Below are positions 53,146-61,708 of a stretch of DNA of 64,000 nucleotides, piece after piece. Source of the DNA: Rhodospirillales bacterium (GTDB taxonomy: Bacteria; Pseudomonadota; Alphaproteobacteria; SP197). Positions within the stretch are counted from its first letter, which is position 1, and every line of letters begins with the position of its first letter. The stretch lies in the NCBI GenBank assembly GCA_014323865.1, contig JACONG010000016.1:317982-381981 (forward strand), given 5' to 3'. The notes beneath the pieces are model-generated. The model made no database searches, was not told the DNA's origin, and worked only from the letters and a program-made list of their open reading frames with translations. The position numbers and the translations under genes were made by a program.

Positions 53146-53719
53146 ATGACACTCTCCATCGGTAGAACCGCGCACGACTTCACGCCGGTCTGCGCTCGGC
53201 ACGGTGGAGGGCATGAAGCCCGAGTTCGACAAGCGCAAGACGAAGCTGATCGGCCTCAATATCGACGGTGTGGCCGACCATGAACGCTGGTGCCAGGACA
53301 TTGAGGACATCACCGGCAACGGGCTCAACTATCCGCTGCTGGCGGACCCCGACCTCTCTGTCGCCAAGACCTACAACATGCTTCCCGCTGACGCCGGCGC
53401 GAGCTCGGAAGGCCGCACCCCGGTCGACAACGCCACGGTGCGCAATGTCTACGTCTACGTCATCGGACCCGACAAGCATATCAAGGCGATGATCAGCTAT
53501 CCGATGTCGACCGGCCGGAACTTCAACGAGGTCCTGCGCCTGCTCGATTCGTGCCAGCTCACTGCCAAGCACAAGGTCGCCACCCCGGCCAACTGGCAGA
53601 ACGGTGAAAATGTCATCATCGTCCCGGCGGTGAAGGACGACGAAGCCAAGGAGCGGTTCCCCAACGGCTGGGACGCACCGAAGCCCTACCTCCGCATCGT
53701 CCCGCCGCCGCAGAACTGA
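53146..53719 (+). pseudogene. 1-Cys peroxiredoxin (Prx6-like), two deletions
   Basis: The start MTLSIGRTAHDFTPVC at ATG 53146 joins the normal N terminus (MTLSIGxTAxDF) directly to the active-site segment DFTPVC, so the roughly 35 residues between are lost. After the cysteine the sequence reads GCTCGGCACGG where family members encode TTELGT; about eight bases are missing, which changes frame. From about 53210 the frame VEGMKPEFDKRKTKLIG, NIDGVADHERWCQDIEDITG, YPMSTGRNFNEVLRLLDS and ATPANWQNGENVIIVPAV is a normal Prx6 C-terminal part. Two closely spaced deletions, the first between two similar ADF/KDF-like sites, explain it. Confidence 0.82.
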
Positions 53720-53745
53720 TCGCGCAGTCAGAGCAATGTCATCAG

Positions 53746-53778
53746 GGCCCGGCTCTCCACAGCCGGGCCCTGTTTGCT
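53746..53778 (+). terminator. Rho-independent terminator
   Basis: Perfect 12-bp stem CAGGGCCCGGCT/AGCCGGGCCCTG, loop CTCCAC, followed by TTTGC. Terminates the former peroxiredoxin transcript before uvrC. Confidence 0.75.
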
Positions 53779-53805
53779 TCCGTCTGCTGCGCTACATTCA
53801 CAATC

Positions 53806-55740
53806 ATGGCAAAAGCAGACAGGGACGAACGGCCGGCGCGGGAGATTTCGGGCCCCGCGACCGAGCAGGTCGAAAGGGAGTCGAGCGAGCGTGGCGTCAA
53901 GGCGATCCAGACGGCCTTGAAGACAATGCCGCAGACTCCGGGTGTCTACCGTATGTTGTCGGACAAGGGCGAGGTGCTCTACGTCGGCAAGGCGCGCAGC
54001 CTGAAGAAACGGGTCAAGGCCTACACCCAGCCCGGCCGTCTCGACCCCCGACTCCACCGCATGGTCGCTGGCACGGCGTCGATGGAGATCGTCACCACGG
54101 CGACCGAGGCCGAGGCCCTGCTGCTCGAAGCCAACCTGATCAAGAAGCTGAAGCCGCGCTACAACGTGGTGCTTCGCGACGACAAGTCGTTCCCCTACAT
54201 ACTCCTGCGGCTCGACCACCACTGGCCCCAGGTGGTGAAGCACCGTGGCGCACGCCGCCGCAAGGGTGAGTACTTCGGGCCCTTCGCCAGCACCGGATCG
54301 GTCAACCAGACAGTGACGGCCCTGCAGCGCGCCTTCCCGCTCAGAAGCTGTACCGACCATGTCTTCGCCAACCGCACCCGGCCTTGCCTGCAGCACCAGA
54401 TCAAGCGTTGCGTGGCGCCTTGCGTCGGGCTGGCCGCCGACAAGGACTATGCCCGGCTGGTCGACGAGACCCGCGCCTTCCTGAAAGGCCGCACCCGCGA
54501 GGTGCAGGACAAGCTGGCCGACCGTATGCAGGAGGCAGCCGATGCGCTCGACTTCGAACGCGCCGCCGGGTTGCGCGACCGCATCCGCGCGCTGAACCAC
54601 ATCCAGGCGCATCAGAGCATCAACGTCGCCCCGATCGAGGAAGCCGACGTCGTGGCGCTGCACCAGGCCGGCGGCCAGGCTTGCGTCCAGGTCTTCTTCG
54701 TCCGCCAGGGCCGCAACTACGGCAACCGCGCCTACTATCCCAGCCGCACGAAAGACCAATCCGAGGGCGAGGTGCTCGCCGCCTTTCTGGGTCAGTTCTA
54801 TGAGGACAAGGAAGTGCCGCGCCTGATCCTCGTCTCGGCGATGCCCGACAACGCCGCGCTCATGACCGAGGCCCTGACCGGTCGCGCCGGCCGCAAGGTG
54901 GAGATATCCGTGCCCCAGCGCGGCGACAGGCGTACGCTGATGCGTCACGCCTTGCACAACGCCAAGGACGCGCTGGCCCGTCGCATGGCCGAAAGCGCGA
55001 CCCAACGCGAACTGCTCGAGAGTCTCGCCGACCGCCTCGGTCTCGACGGCCCGCCGCAGCGTATCGAGGTCTACGACAACAGCCACATTCAAGGTGCCCA
55101 ACCGGTCGGCGGCATGATCGTGGCGGGCCCCGACGGCTTTATGAAGAACCAGTACCGCAAGTTTACGATCAAGGGGGAAGCCGCACAGCAGGATGCGATC
55201 GGGGGCGATGACTACGGCATGATGCGTGAGGTGCTGACCCGCCGTTTCTCGCGCCTGATCAAGGAAGACCCCGAGCGCGGACAGGGTGCCTGGCCGGATC
55301 TTGTGATCGTCGACGGCGGCCAGGGCCAGCTTAGGATCGCCACGGAAGTTTTTGAAGATCTCGGTGTCATCGACGTCGCGCTGGCGGGTGTCGCCAAGGG
55401 ACCGGACCGCGATGCCGGTCGCGAGAAGTTCTTCCTGCCCGGCAAAAGCCCCTTCATGCTGCCTCAGCGCGATCCCGTTCTCTACTTCGTGCAGCGCCTC
55501 CGCGACGAGGCCCACCGTTTCGCCATCGGTGCCCATCGCACCAAACGCGCCAATCAGATTGGCAAATCCGTACTGGACGACATCAGCGGCATCGGCCCCC
55601 GTCGCAAGAAGGCGCTGCTGCATCATTTCGGCTCTGCCAAGGCCGTGGGCGATGCGGCGTTCACCGATCTCGAAAAGGTCGACGGTATCGACCGCACGGT
55701 TGCCCAGCGGATCTGGGATCATTTCCACTCTAACGGGTGA
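53806..55740 (+). CDS. uvrC: Excinuclease ABC subunit C
   Basis: Dual-incision endonuclease of nucleotide excision repair, 644 residues. The N-terminal GIY-YIG domain is TPGVYRMLSDKGEVLYVGKAR then KKRVKAYTQ, followed by ATEAEALLLEANLIKKLKPR and a UvrB-binding UVR motif (RMQEAADALDFERAAGLRDR). The RNase H-like domain has IEVYDNSHIQGAQPVGGMIV and LVIVDGGQGQLRIATEV, and the C terminus has tandem HhH motifs (LDDISGIGPRRKKALLHHFG). Full length, no break. Confidence 0.97.
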   Translation: MAKADRDERPAREISGPATEQVERESSERGVKAIQTALKTMPQTPGVYRMLSDKGEVLYVGKARSLKKRVKAYTQPGRLDPRLHRMVAGTASMEIVTTATEAEALLLEANLIKKLKPRYNVVLRDDKSFPYILLRLDHHWPQVVKHRGARRRKGEYFGPFASTGSVNQTVTALQRAFPLRSCTDHVFANRTRPCLQHQIKRCVAPCVGLAADKDYARLVDETRAFLKGRTREVQDKLADRMQEAADALDFERAAGLRDRIRALNHIQAHQSINVAPIEEADVVALHQAGGQACVQVFFVRQGRNYGNRAYYPSRTKDQSEGEVLAAFLGQFYEDKEVPRLILVSAMPDNAALMTEALTGRAGRKVEISVPQRGDRRTLMRHALHNAKDALARRMAESATQRELLESLADRLGLDGPPQRIEVYDNSHIQGAQPVGGMIVAGPDGFMKNQYRKFTIKGEAAQQDAIGGDDYGMMREVLTRRFSRLIKEDPERGQGAWPDLVIVDGGQGQLRIATEVFEDLGVIDVALAGVAKGPDRDAGREKFFLPGKSPFMLPQRDPVLYFVQRLRDEAHRFAIGAHRTKRANQIGKSVLDDISGIGPRRKKALLHHFGSAKAVGDAAFTDLEKVDGIDRTVAQRIWDHFHSNG

Positions 55741-55869
55741 GTGTGGCCGGACCCGATGGTATGCCAATGGTCGATGAGCCCGGCTCATAGTCCGTTGGAG
55801 ACCGCGCCTTCGTTACGTATGTGGCGTGAGCCAAGGGATGCGTATGCATCCCGCCCGGCGCCCGAGGAC

Positions 55870-55905
55870 GCACCAAAGACGAGACCATGGGTTCGTCTTT
55901 GGTGC
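55870..55905. repeat. Inverted repeat in the pgsA leader
   Basis: GCACCAAAGACGA and TCGTCTTTGGTGC are perfect 13-bp arms around a ten-base middle (GACCATGGGT), 50 bases before the pgsA ATG. A smaller stem GGATGC/GCATCC lies at 55836-55851. It could be an operator or leader hairpin. Confidence 0.6.
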
Positions 55906-55954
55906 CGATGGTACTATAAAGCGCGGTCGCAGCGCGGATCGGAACCACAACACG

Positions 55955-56539
55955 ATGAACGCACGGCAGCTTCTGCTCCCGCCGAACCTGCTCAGCCTGA
56001 CGCGCTACGCCGTCGGGCCCACGGTGCTGCTGACCTTCGACGTCTCCGATGACAGCACCGTCATTCTGGCGCTCATCCTGATGCTGATCGCCGAGGCGAC
56101 CGACGTGCTTGATGGCTGGGTCGCGCGCCGCTTCGGCCAGGTCACCAACCTCGGCAAGCTGCTCGATCCTCTGTCCGACAGCATGTACCGCTTCTGCATC
56201 TTCCTCGCGTTTTTCAGCGAGGACCTGATGACGGCCTGGATGATCGTCGTGATCTTCGGCCGCGATATCTTGGTCGCCTACGTCCGCGCCTTCGCAGCGA
56301 GCAACGGCATCGTGCTTGCCGCACGCACCAGCGGCAAGGTCAAGGCGGTGGTACAGGGCATCGCCCAGGTCGGGCTGGTCGCCATGCTCGATGTGCCGTC
56401 CATTGTCGATCCCGCCGTGGCGAGATCGGTCGGCCATTGGCTTCTGATGATTGCCGTGCTCGTCACCGCCTACTCTGCCTTCGACTACCTCATCGGCACG
56501 GTGCGCGGCGTGGTAGCCAAGACACAGAATGCCGGCTGA
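55955..56539 (+). CDS. pgsA: CDP-alcohol phosphatidyltransferase (PgsA-like)
   Basis: Membrane enzyme that transfers a phosphatidyl group from CDP-diacylglycerol to an alcohol, most likely glycerol-3-phosphate. The 194-residue protein has the complete signature D-x2-D-G-x2-A-R-x8-G-x3-D-x3-D in DVLDGWVARRFGQVTNLGKL and LDPLSD, plus several membrane segments. ATG 55955 is used (NNLLSLTRYA-like start MNARQLLLPPNLLSL); the frame upstream to 55826 has no similarity. Substrate assignment to PgsA rather than another CDP-alcohol transferase is probable, not certain. Confidence 0.85.
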   Translation: MNARQLLLPPNLLSLTRYAVGPTVLLTFDVSDDSTVILALILMLIAEATDVLDGWVARRFGQVTNLGKLLDPLSDSMYRFCIFLAFFSEDLMTAWMIVVIFGRDILVAYVRAFAASNGIVLAARTSGKVKAVVQGIAQVGLVAMLDVPSIVDPAVARSVGHWLLMIAVLVTAYSAFDYLIGTVRGVVAKTQNAG

Positions 56540-57156
56540 CTATTTCGAGCAGTTCGGTGGATTTGCCTGTGTTCGCCATCTGGCACTCAACACGCTGGCG
56601 CTCTATCGCGAGGCATTCGCGGCCGCCGAACGCCATCGCAACAGGATCCACGTCTTGGAAGATGACATCTGCTGGACCCGGGACGGCGGGAGGCTGCTGT
56701 TCTACTTCTTCCATCCCTACGGAGGATTCGACTTCCCAGACGCAGACCGTGCGCGCCGCATGCGCGACGACGGCAAGCTGCTCCTGCTCGACAATATGGC
56801 GTCCTTCGCCACCAAAAACCCAAGGTGTCTTCGAGCTTAAGCTGGGTGATGCCGCGCCCGGGGAGGCTGTTCCGGTCTTCCTCGCCATCCTGAAGGAGCG
56901 CTTCGCCGGACGCTTCTGGATCGACAGCTTCAGCCATCGCCTGCTGCACGAAGTCCACAAGAGCGATCCCGAGGTCCCGATCAGCATCCACACGGAGTTC
57001 GCCTGTAAGAGGAGTCTGCTGAACCCCGCACCCTATCGCCCCATCCTCGGCTATCGCCTGACAGCGGTCGGGGCCCAGGCCGTGCGTGCTTCCTGCAAGC
57101 GGCTCCTCCTCTCCCGGCTCTACAAGCCGGCCGTCATGGCCTTCGCGCAGGTCTAG
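56529..57156 (+). pseudogene. Glycerophosphodiester phosphodiesterase-like, frameshifted
   Basis: Two frames of one gene. The first (56529-56840) gives MPADYFEQFGGFACVRHLAL and NRIHVLEDDICWTRDGGRLL, with a GDPD-like acidic metal motif. From about 56815 homology continues in the next frame with GVFELKLGDAAPGEAVPVFL, RFAGRFWIDSFSHRLLHEVH and LTAVGAQAVRASCKRLLLSR. The change falls at CACCAAAAACCCAAGG, a short homopolymer, so a sequencing error is possible. The gene follows pgsA with an 11-base overlap, a phospholipid context that suits GDPD. The enzyme assignment is moderate. Confidence 0.55.
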
Positions 57157-57275
57157 GGGGGCGGTCGCCGGTTACATCCACGACACCTTCGAGACAGTCA
57201 CGGGCCTCTCGGCCGACCATTCTGTCGGCGCATGAATTGGACTATGACTGTGGTCGTCAACGTCCGGTTCCGAAG

Positions 57276-58091
57276 ATGACCACACCGAGGCCGATCAAGG
57301 ACCTTCCCGATGCCATGGCCACCGCCGGTGCGACGCCACGCTTCGTGCTGACCGACATCGACGACACCTTGACCACCAACGGCCGGATCAGGGGTGCGGC
57401 GCTGTCGGCCATGGAGCGCCTGCAAGCCGCCGGTATCGCCTGCATTCCGGTGACGGGGCGCCCGGCAGGCTGGTGCGACCACATCGTGCGGATGTGGCCG
57501 GTCGACGGTGTCGTCGGTGAGAACGGCGCGTTCTTCTTCCGCATGGACCGGGACGCTCGCCGTGTCGTCCGGCGCTATGCCGAACCGCCGGAGACCTTTG
57601 CGGCCAACCGCGCCCGCCTCGACGCTCTCGGCGAAGCCGTGCTTTCGAGCGTGCCCGGGACGCGCCTCGCCTCCGATCAGGCCTACCGCCTGGCCGACAT
57701 CGCGATCGACTTCGCGGAAGATGTCGGACCGCTCGATCAGGCTGCGATCGACGCCATCCTCGCGATCTGCGCCGAGTACGGCGCGACGGCCAAGGTCAGC
57801 TCGATCCACGTCAACGTCTGGTTCGGCGACTACGACAAGGCGGGCATGCTGTTCACTCTTCTGGATGAGGCCTTCGGTCTCGATACCGAGGCGACCAAGG
57901 CAAGCGCGATCTATGTCGGCGACTCCCCCAACGACGAGCCGCTCTTCCGCGCCTTCCCCTGGTCGGTCGGCGTCGCCAACATCGCAGCGTTCCTCGACCG
58001 TTTCGAACACCTGCCGAGATTCGTGTGCAGCCAGGCGGAGGGTGACGGTTTCGTCGAACTGGTCGACAGGCTCTTGGCCGGTCATGGCTAG
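57276..58091 (+). CDS. HAD-IIB family hydrolase (phosphatase)
   Basis: A 271-residue haloacid-dehalogenase-type phosphatase with a Cof-type cap. Motif I is FVLTDIDDTLTTNGRI (D27 nucleophile, D29), motif II CIPVTGRPAGWCDHI, and motif IV IYVGDSPNDEPLFRAFPWSVGVAN. It is similar to sugar-phosphate and mannosyl-3-phosphoglycerate phosphatases; the substrate is unassigned. ATG 57276 is used; ATG 57237 in frame would add 13 residues. It lies four bases upstream of the longest possible moeA frame. Confidence 0.85.
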   Translation: MTTPRPIKDLPDAMATAGATPRFVLTDIDDTLTTNGRIRGAALSAMERLQAAGIACIPVTGRPAGWCDHIVRMWPVDGVVGENGAFFFRMDRDARRVVRRYAEPPETFAANRARLDALGEAVLSSVPGTRLASDQAYRLADIAIDFAEDVGPLDQAAIDAILAICAEYGATAKVSSIHVNVWFGDYDKAGMLFTLLDEAFGLDTEATKASAIYVGDSPNDEPLFRAFPWSVGVANIAAFLDRFEHLPRFVCSQAEGDGFVELVDRLLAGHG

Positions 58092-58142
58092 AACGTGAAA
58101 CGGCGCTTGGCATCCCCGTTCGGTGTTGCTACGCATCGTGCC

Positions 58143-59399
58143 GTGACCCAGATGACCGACGACTGTTTCGCCCATGGCGACCGGCTGATGACCGCCGCGG
58201 AGGCGATCGATCTGATCGCGCGTATCGCAGTGCCCGTGACCGGTCTCGAGTCCGTGGCGGTCGCGGAGGCTCGGGGTCGCATCTTGGCCGAGGATGCCGT
58301 CTCGGCGATGAACGTGCCGCCCCACCCAAACGCGGCGGTCGACGGCTATGCCTTCTTTTACAACGATCTCGCAGCCGATGGCGAAACCGTTCTGCCGGTG
58401 ACGGCGCGCGTGCCGGCAGGCCACGCACTCGACCGGCCCGCCGTGCGCGGCGAGGCGATCCGCATCTTCACCGGCGCGCCGATGCCCGAAGGGCTCGACA
58501 CCGTGATCATGCAGGAGGACACGCGCGAGGAGGGCGATAAGGTCGCCATGCCGGCCGGCATCAAGCGCGGTGCCAACCGGCGCGATGCGGGTGAGGACGT
58601 TCGTGCCGGCAGTACGATCCTTAAGGCCGGGCGACGGTTGAAGCCGCAGGACCTCGGTCTTGCGGTATCGGTCGGTCTGACCACGCTGCCCTGCCGCAAA
58701 CCGCTGCGCGTGGCGCTGTTCTCGACCGGCGACGAGGTGACCGAACCGGGTGATAAGCTGCGCCCCGGCGCCATCTACGACGCCAACCGCTATGCGGTGA
58801 AGAGCCTTCTCGAAGGCCTGGGCTGCCGGGTAACCGATCTCGGCATCCTGCCGGATGAGGGGCCAGAGACACGCGCCGCGATCGCCGAGGCCGCAAAAGA
58901 CCACCACGCGCTCATGACCTCGGGCGGGGTCTCCGTCGGTGACGAGGACCACGTGCGCCAGACCATCATGGAGGGTGGCACGCTGCATGCCTGGTACATG
59001 GCAATCAAGCCGGGCCGTCCCCTGATGCTGGGCAAGATCGGCGGTGCGGCCTTCATCGGCCTTCCGGGCAATCCCGCCGCCGCCATGGTCACCTTTCTGC
59101 GCTTCGCCCGACCGCTCCTGCTGCGGCTCGCCGGCGCAAAAGATGTCGATCCCCATGTCTTCACCGTTCGCGCCGCCTTCAACCGCAAGAAGAAGGGCGG
59201 CCGGCGCGAGTATGTCCGCGTGCATCTGTCACGCGCCGGCGACGATGTTCTGGAGGCCCATGCCTTCGGCCGTGAAGGCGCTGGCCTGCTGTCATCGTTG
59301 GTCGAAACCTCCGGGCTCGCCGAACTGCCCGAAGACATGACACAGCTGGAAAAGGGCGGCATGATCGAGGTTCTGCCTTTCAGCGAGGTGATCGGGTGA
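58143..59399 (+). CDS. moeA: Molybdopterin molybdotransferase
   Basis: Inserts molybdate into adenylylated molybdopterin to give the molybdenum cofactor. The 418-residue protein has HPNAAVDGYAFFYNDLAADG, the MoCF-biosynthesis fold patterns RVALFSTGDEVTEPGDKLRP and LMTSGGVSVGDEDHVRQTIM, and PLMLGKIGGAAFIGLPGNPAA. The start is uncertain: GTG 58143 (VTQMTDDCFAHG) fits the family start best, GTG 58095 and ATG 58152 are alternatives. It overlaps moaD by four bases (GTGA). MsrP (27-28 kb) is a user of the cofactor. Confidence 0.92.
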   Translation: MTQMTDDCFAHGDRLMTAAEAIDLIARIAVPVTGLESVAVAEARGRILAEDAVSAMNVPPHPNAAVDGYAFFYNDLAADGETVLPVTARVPAGHALDRPAVRGEAIRIFTGAPMPEGLDTVIMQEDTREEGDKVAMPAGIKRGANRRDAGEDVRAGSTILKAGRRLKPQDLGLAVSVGLTTLPCRKPLRVALFSTGDEVTEPGDKLRPGAIYDANRYAVKSLLEGLGCRVTDLGILPDEGPETRAAIAEAAKDHHALMTSGGVSVGDEDHVRQTIMEGGTLHAWYMAIKPGRPLMLGKIGGAAFIGLPGNPAAAMVTFLRFARPLLLRLAGAKDVDPHVFTVRAAFNRKKKGGRREYVRVHLSRAGDDVLEAHAFGREGAGLLSSLVETSGLAELPEDMTQLEKGGMIEVLPFSEVIG

Positions 59400-59647
59400 A
59401 GCTTCTCTATTTCGCGTGGCTCAAGCAGAAGATCGGCAAGGACGGCGAGGAGATCGCGCTGCCCGCCGACGTGACCGATGTCGCGGGGCTGGTTTCCTGG
59501 CTCAAGGGTCGCGGCGACGCCTGTGCCGACGCGTTGAAGGACGAAGGCCTCATCCGTGTCGCGGTCAACCAGGCTTACGCCAAACCAAACACGGCGGTGA
59601 CCGACGGTGACGAGGTCGCGCTGTTTCCGCCGGTGACCGGCGGCTGA
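59396..59647 (+). CDS. moaD: Molybdopterin synthase small subunit
   Basis: Ubiquitin-like sulfur carrier for molybdopterin, 83 residues. It starts with GTG (MKLLYFAWLKQKIGKDGEEI) overlapping the moeA stop and ends in the required Gly-Gly (LFPPVTGG), the site of thiocarboxylation. Size is normal. moaE follows after five bases. Confidence 0.94.
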   Translation: MKLLYFAWLKQKIGKDGEEIALPADVTDVAGLVSWLKGRGDACADALKDEGLIRVAVNQAYAKPNTAVTDGDEVALFPPVTGG

Positions 59648-59652
59648 CGACG

Positions 59653-60120
59653 ATGATCCGTGTTCAGGCCGAAGACTTCGATGCTGGCGCGGAGATGCGT
59701 GTCCTGACCGCCGGCAACACAGGCATCGGCGGTGTCGCGAGCTTTGTCGGTCTGGTGCGCGACATGACCGGCGGCACTGGCGACAGTGCGATGACGCTGG
59801 AGCATTACCCCGGCATGACCGAAAAGCTGCTACGCGAGATCGACGATGAGGCGCACCGGCGCTGGCCGCTCGAGGCCAGCATGGTCATCCACCGCTACGG
59901 GCGCCTGGAACCGGGCGAACAGATCGTGCTGGTGTTGACGGCGTCAGCCCACCGCCAGGCCGCGCTCAACGCGTGCGCCTTCCTGATCGACTGGCTCAAG
60001 ATCCAGGCGCCGTTTTGGAAGTTGGAAGAAACGCCCGACGGCAGCACCTGGGTTGAAGCCCGCGCCTCCGATAACGCGGCCGCTGCGAAGTGGGCTGAGA
60101 AGGACGCGGCGGAGCGGTAA
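59653..60120 (+). CDS. moaE: Molybdopterin synthase catalytic subunit
   Basis: Large subunit of molybdopterin synthase, which adds two sulfurs to precursor Z from MoaD. The 155-residue protein has FVGLVRDMTGGTGDSAMTLE, IHRYGRLEPGEQIVLVLTAS and the active-site lysine region DWLKIQAPFWKLEETPDGSTWVEA. It completes the moeA-moaD-moaE run. A repeat element separates its 3' end from the convergent ilvE gene. Confidence 0.94.
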   Translation: MIRVQAEDFDAGAEMRVLTAGNTGIGGVASFVGLVRDMTGGTGDSAMTLEHYPGMTEKLLREIDDEAHRRWPLEASMVIHRYGRLEPGEQIVLVLTASAHRQAALNACAFLIDWLKIQAPFWKLEETPDGSTWVEARASDNAAAAKWAEKDAAER

Positions 60121-60134
60121 GCTCGCCTCAGTGA

Positions 60135-60236
60135 GTCATCCCGGACAAGCGGCGCAGCCGCGCCGATCCGGGACTTCGACCGTGATGCAACGGCCTCCTG
60201 AGGTCCCGGCTCTCCCGATGGTCCGCCAGAATGACA
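60135..60236. repeat. Extragenic palindromic repeat between moaE and ilvE
   Basis: Starts GTCATC and ends ATGAC. The left part forms a nested stem, TCCCGGA (60139-60145) with TCCGGGA (60167-60173), enclosing GGCGC/GCGCC (60151-60164). This resembles dispersed GTCATCCCGG...CCGGGATGAC-type repeats of alphaproteobacteria, from memory. It may also act as a bidirectional terminator between the convergent genes. Confidence 0.65.
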
Positions 60237-60250
60237 CGGTGTAGTGGGGG

Positions 60251-61129
60251 TCAGCTGTCGCCGACTTCTGCCGCGTAGTTGTCCATCATCTGCTTGCAGA
60301 GCTGGCCGGGCTGGAAATGGTAGCCGCCGATTTGGCTCACCGGCGTCACCTCCGCCGCGGTGCCGGTGATGAAGACCTCGTTCGCCTTGCCGAGGTCTTC
60401 CTCGGTCATGTGGCGCTCGACCACCTCGATGCCTCGGCGTCCGGCGATATCCATGACGGTCTGCCGGGTCAGGCCGTTGAGAAAGCAGTCGGCCAGCGGG
60501 GTGTGGAGCTTGCTGTCGATCGACAGGAACATGTTGGCGCCGGTGGTCTCGGCCAGAAAGCCGCGATGGTCGCACATCATGGCGTCCTCGAAGCCTTCCT
60601 GCTCGGCCTTGTGTTTCGACAGCGTGCAGATCATGTAGAGACCCGCTGCCTTGGCGTGCACGGGCGCGGATTCCGGTGACGGCCGCTTCCACTCCGAAAT
60701 GGCCAGGCGAATGCCGTGCATGCGCGCTTCGGGCGAGAAGTAGCTCGGCCAGTCCCAAGCGGCGATCGCGACATGGATCGTGTTCATCTGGGCCGACACA
60801 CCCATCATCTCGCTGCCGCGCCAGGCCACCGGACGGACGTAACCGTCGACGATGCCATTGGCCTTGAGCACGTCGTAGCGTGCCTTCTCAAGCACCTCGG
60901 GCGCGAACGGGATGTCGAAACCCATGATGCGTGCCGAATTGTAGAGCCGCTCGTTATGCTCACGCAGCATGTAGATCGTGCCACCGTAGCTGCGCTCACC
61001 CTCGAAAACGCTGCTGGCATAGTGCAGACCGTGAGTCAGGACATGGACCTTCGCGTCGCGCCAATCGATGAGTTCACCATCGAACCAGATCTTGCCATCG
61101 CGATCGTCGAACGGAATAAGGTCGGCCAT
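60251..61129 (-). CDS. ilvE: Branched-chain amino acid aminotransferase
   Basis: PLP class IV aminotransferase, 292 residues, last step of leucine, isoleucine and valine synthesis. IWFDGELIDWRDAKVHVLTH, YASSVFEGERSYGG, the probable PLP lysine in VHAKAAGLYMICTLSKHKAE, and CDHRGFLAETTGANMF (cofactor phosphate/E-L-T-G-like region) are typical. It diverges from marR, with an operator-like palindrome between them that overlaps the marR start. Gene context ilvE/marR/ompR-type regulator recurs in related bacteria, as far as I recall. Confidence 0.93.
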   Translation of the reverse strand: MADLIPFDDRDGKIWFDGELIDWRDAKVHVLTHGLHYASSVFEGERSYGGTIYMLREHNERLYNSARIMGFDIPFAPEVLEKARYDVLKANGIVDGYVRPVAWRGSEMMGVSAQMNTIHVAIAAWDWPSYFSPEARMHGIRLAISEWKRPSPESAPVHAKAAGLYMICTLSKHKAEQEGFEDAMMCDHRGFLAETTGANMFLSIDSKLHTPLADCFLNGLTRQTVMDIAGRRGIEVVERHMTEEDLGKANEVFITGTAAEVTPVSQIGGYHFQPGQLCKQMMDNYAAEVGDS

Positions 61130-61204
61130 GTTAGAATCCTCGTGCTGGGGCAGGGCGACTCGCCCGGTTCAAAAGACTTGCCTTGAGTATCAGCAGCGGG
61201 CATA

Positions 61205-61225
61205 TATGTCAATATGGCTGACATA
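61205..61225. promoter_or_regulatory. Palindromic operator between ilvE and marR
   Basis: TATGTCA (61205-61211) and TGACATA (61219-61225) are perfect 7-bp arms around ATATGGC. The marR ATG (61214-61216) lies inside the spacer. A MarR dimer bound here would block its own translation start and sit 76 bases before the ilvE ATG. Confidence 0.6.
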
Positions 61226-61708
61226 AATCGCGGGACCAACCCCCTTTTCCTGCGCGACGAAGAGTTGCGCGAGGGGATCGAAATGCTGTTCTTCGCCTAT
61301 CGCGACTTCACCGCGCGGCCGGACGCGATCCTGGCCGAATACGGCTTCGGCCGGGCCCACCACCGGGTGATCTACTTTGTCGGCCGCCACCCCGGCATCA
61401 CAGTCAAGGAACTCCTGGTAATTCTCAAGATCACCAAGCAGAGCCTGGCCCGCGTGCTGCGCCAGCTCGTCACCAAGGGGTTCATCGAACAACAGCAGGG
61501 TGTCTCGGACCGGCGCCATCGTCGGCTCTATCTCACCGATGCCGGTGCGGAGCTGGAAGCCAAGCTGACGGCCGACCAGCGCGCCCGCATCGCCCGCGCC
61601 TACCGGGAGGCCGGTGCCGATGCCGTGGCCGGCTACCGTCGCGTACTTACCGGCATGGTCGACGAGGAAGACCGTGCCCACATCGCCAAGCCGCGAGGCA
61701 ACCGGTGA
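61214..61708 (+). CDS. MarR family transcriptional regulator
   Basis: A 164-residue winged helix regulator. FGRAHHRVIYFVGRHPGITV, LLVILKITKQSLARVLRQLV and GFIEQQQGVSDRRHRRLYLT are the helix-turn-helix and wing. It is divergent from ilvE and starts within a palindrome, so autoregulation is likely. Its end overlaps the response regulator start (GTGA), tying the two in one message. Ligand unknown. Confidence 0.92.
   Translation: MADINRGTNPLFLRDEELREGIEMLFFAYRDFTARPDAILAEYGFGRAHHRVIYFVGRHPGITVKELLVILKITKQSLARVLRQLVTKGFIEQQQGVSDRRHRRLYLTDAGAELEAKLTADQRARIARAYREAGADAVAGYRRVLTGMVDEEDRAHIAKPRGNR

Noticed and set aside
53728-55788. Minus-strand open frame of 686 codons
   Set aside because: Antisense shadow of uvrC.
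57198-59225. Minus-strand open frame of 675 codons
   Set aside because: Antisense to the HAD phosphatase and moeA genes, both with clear motifs on the plus strand.
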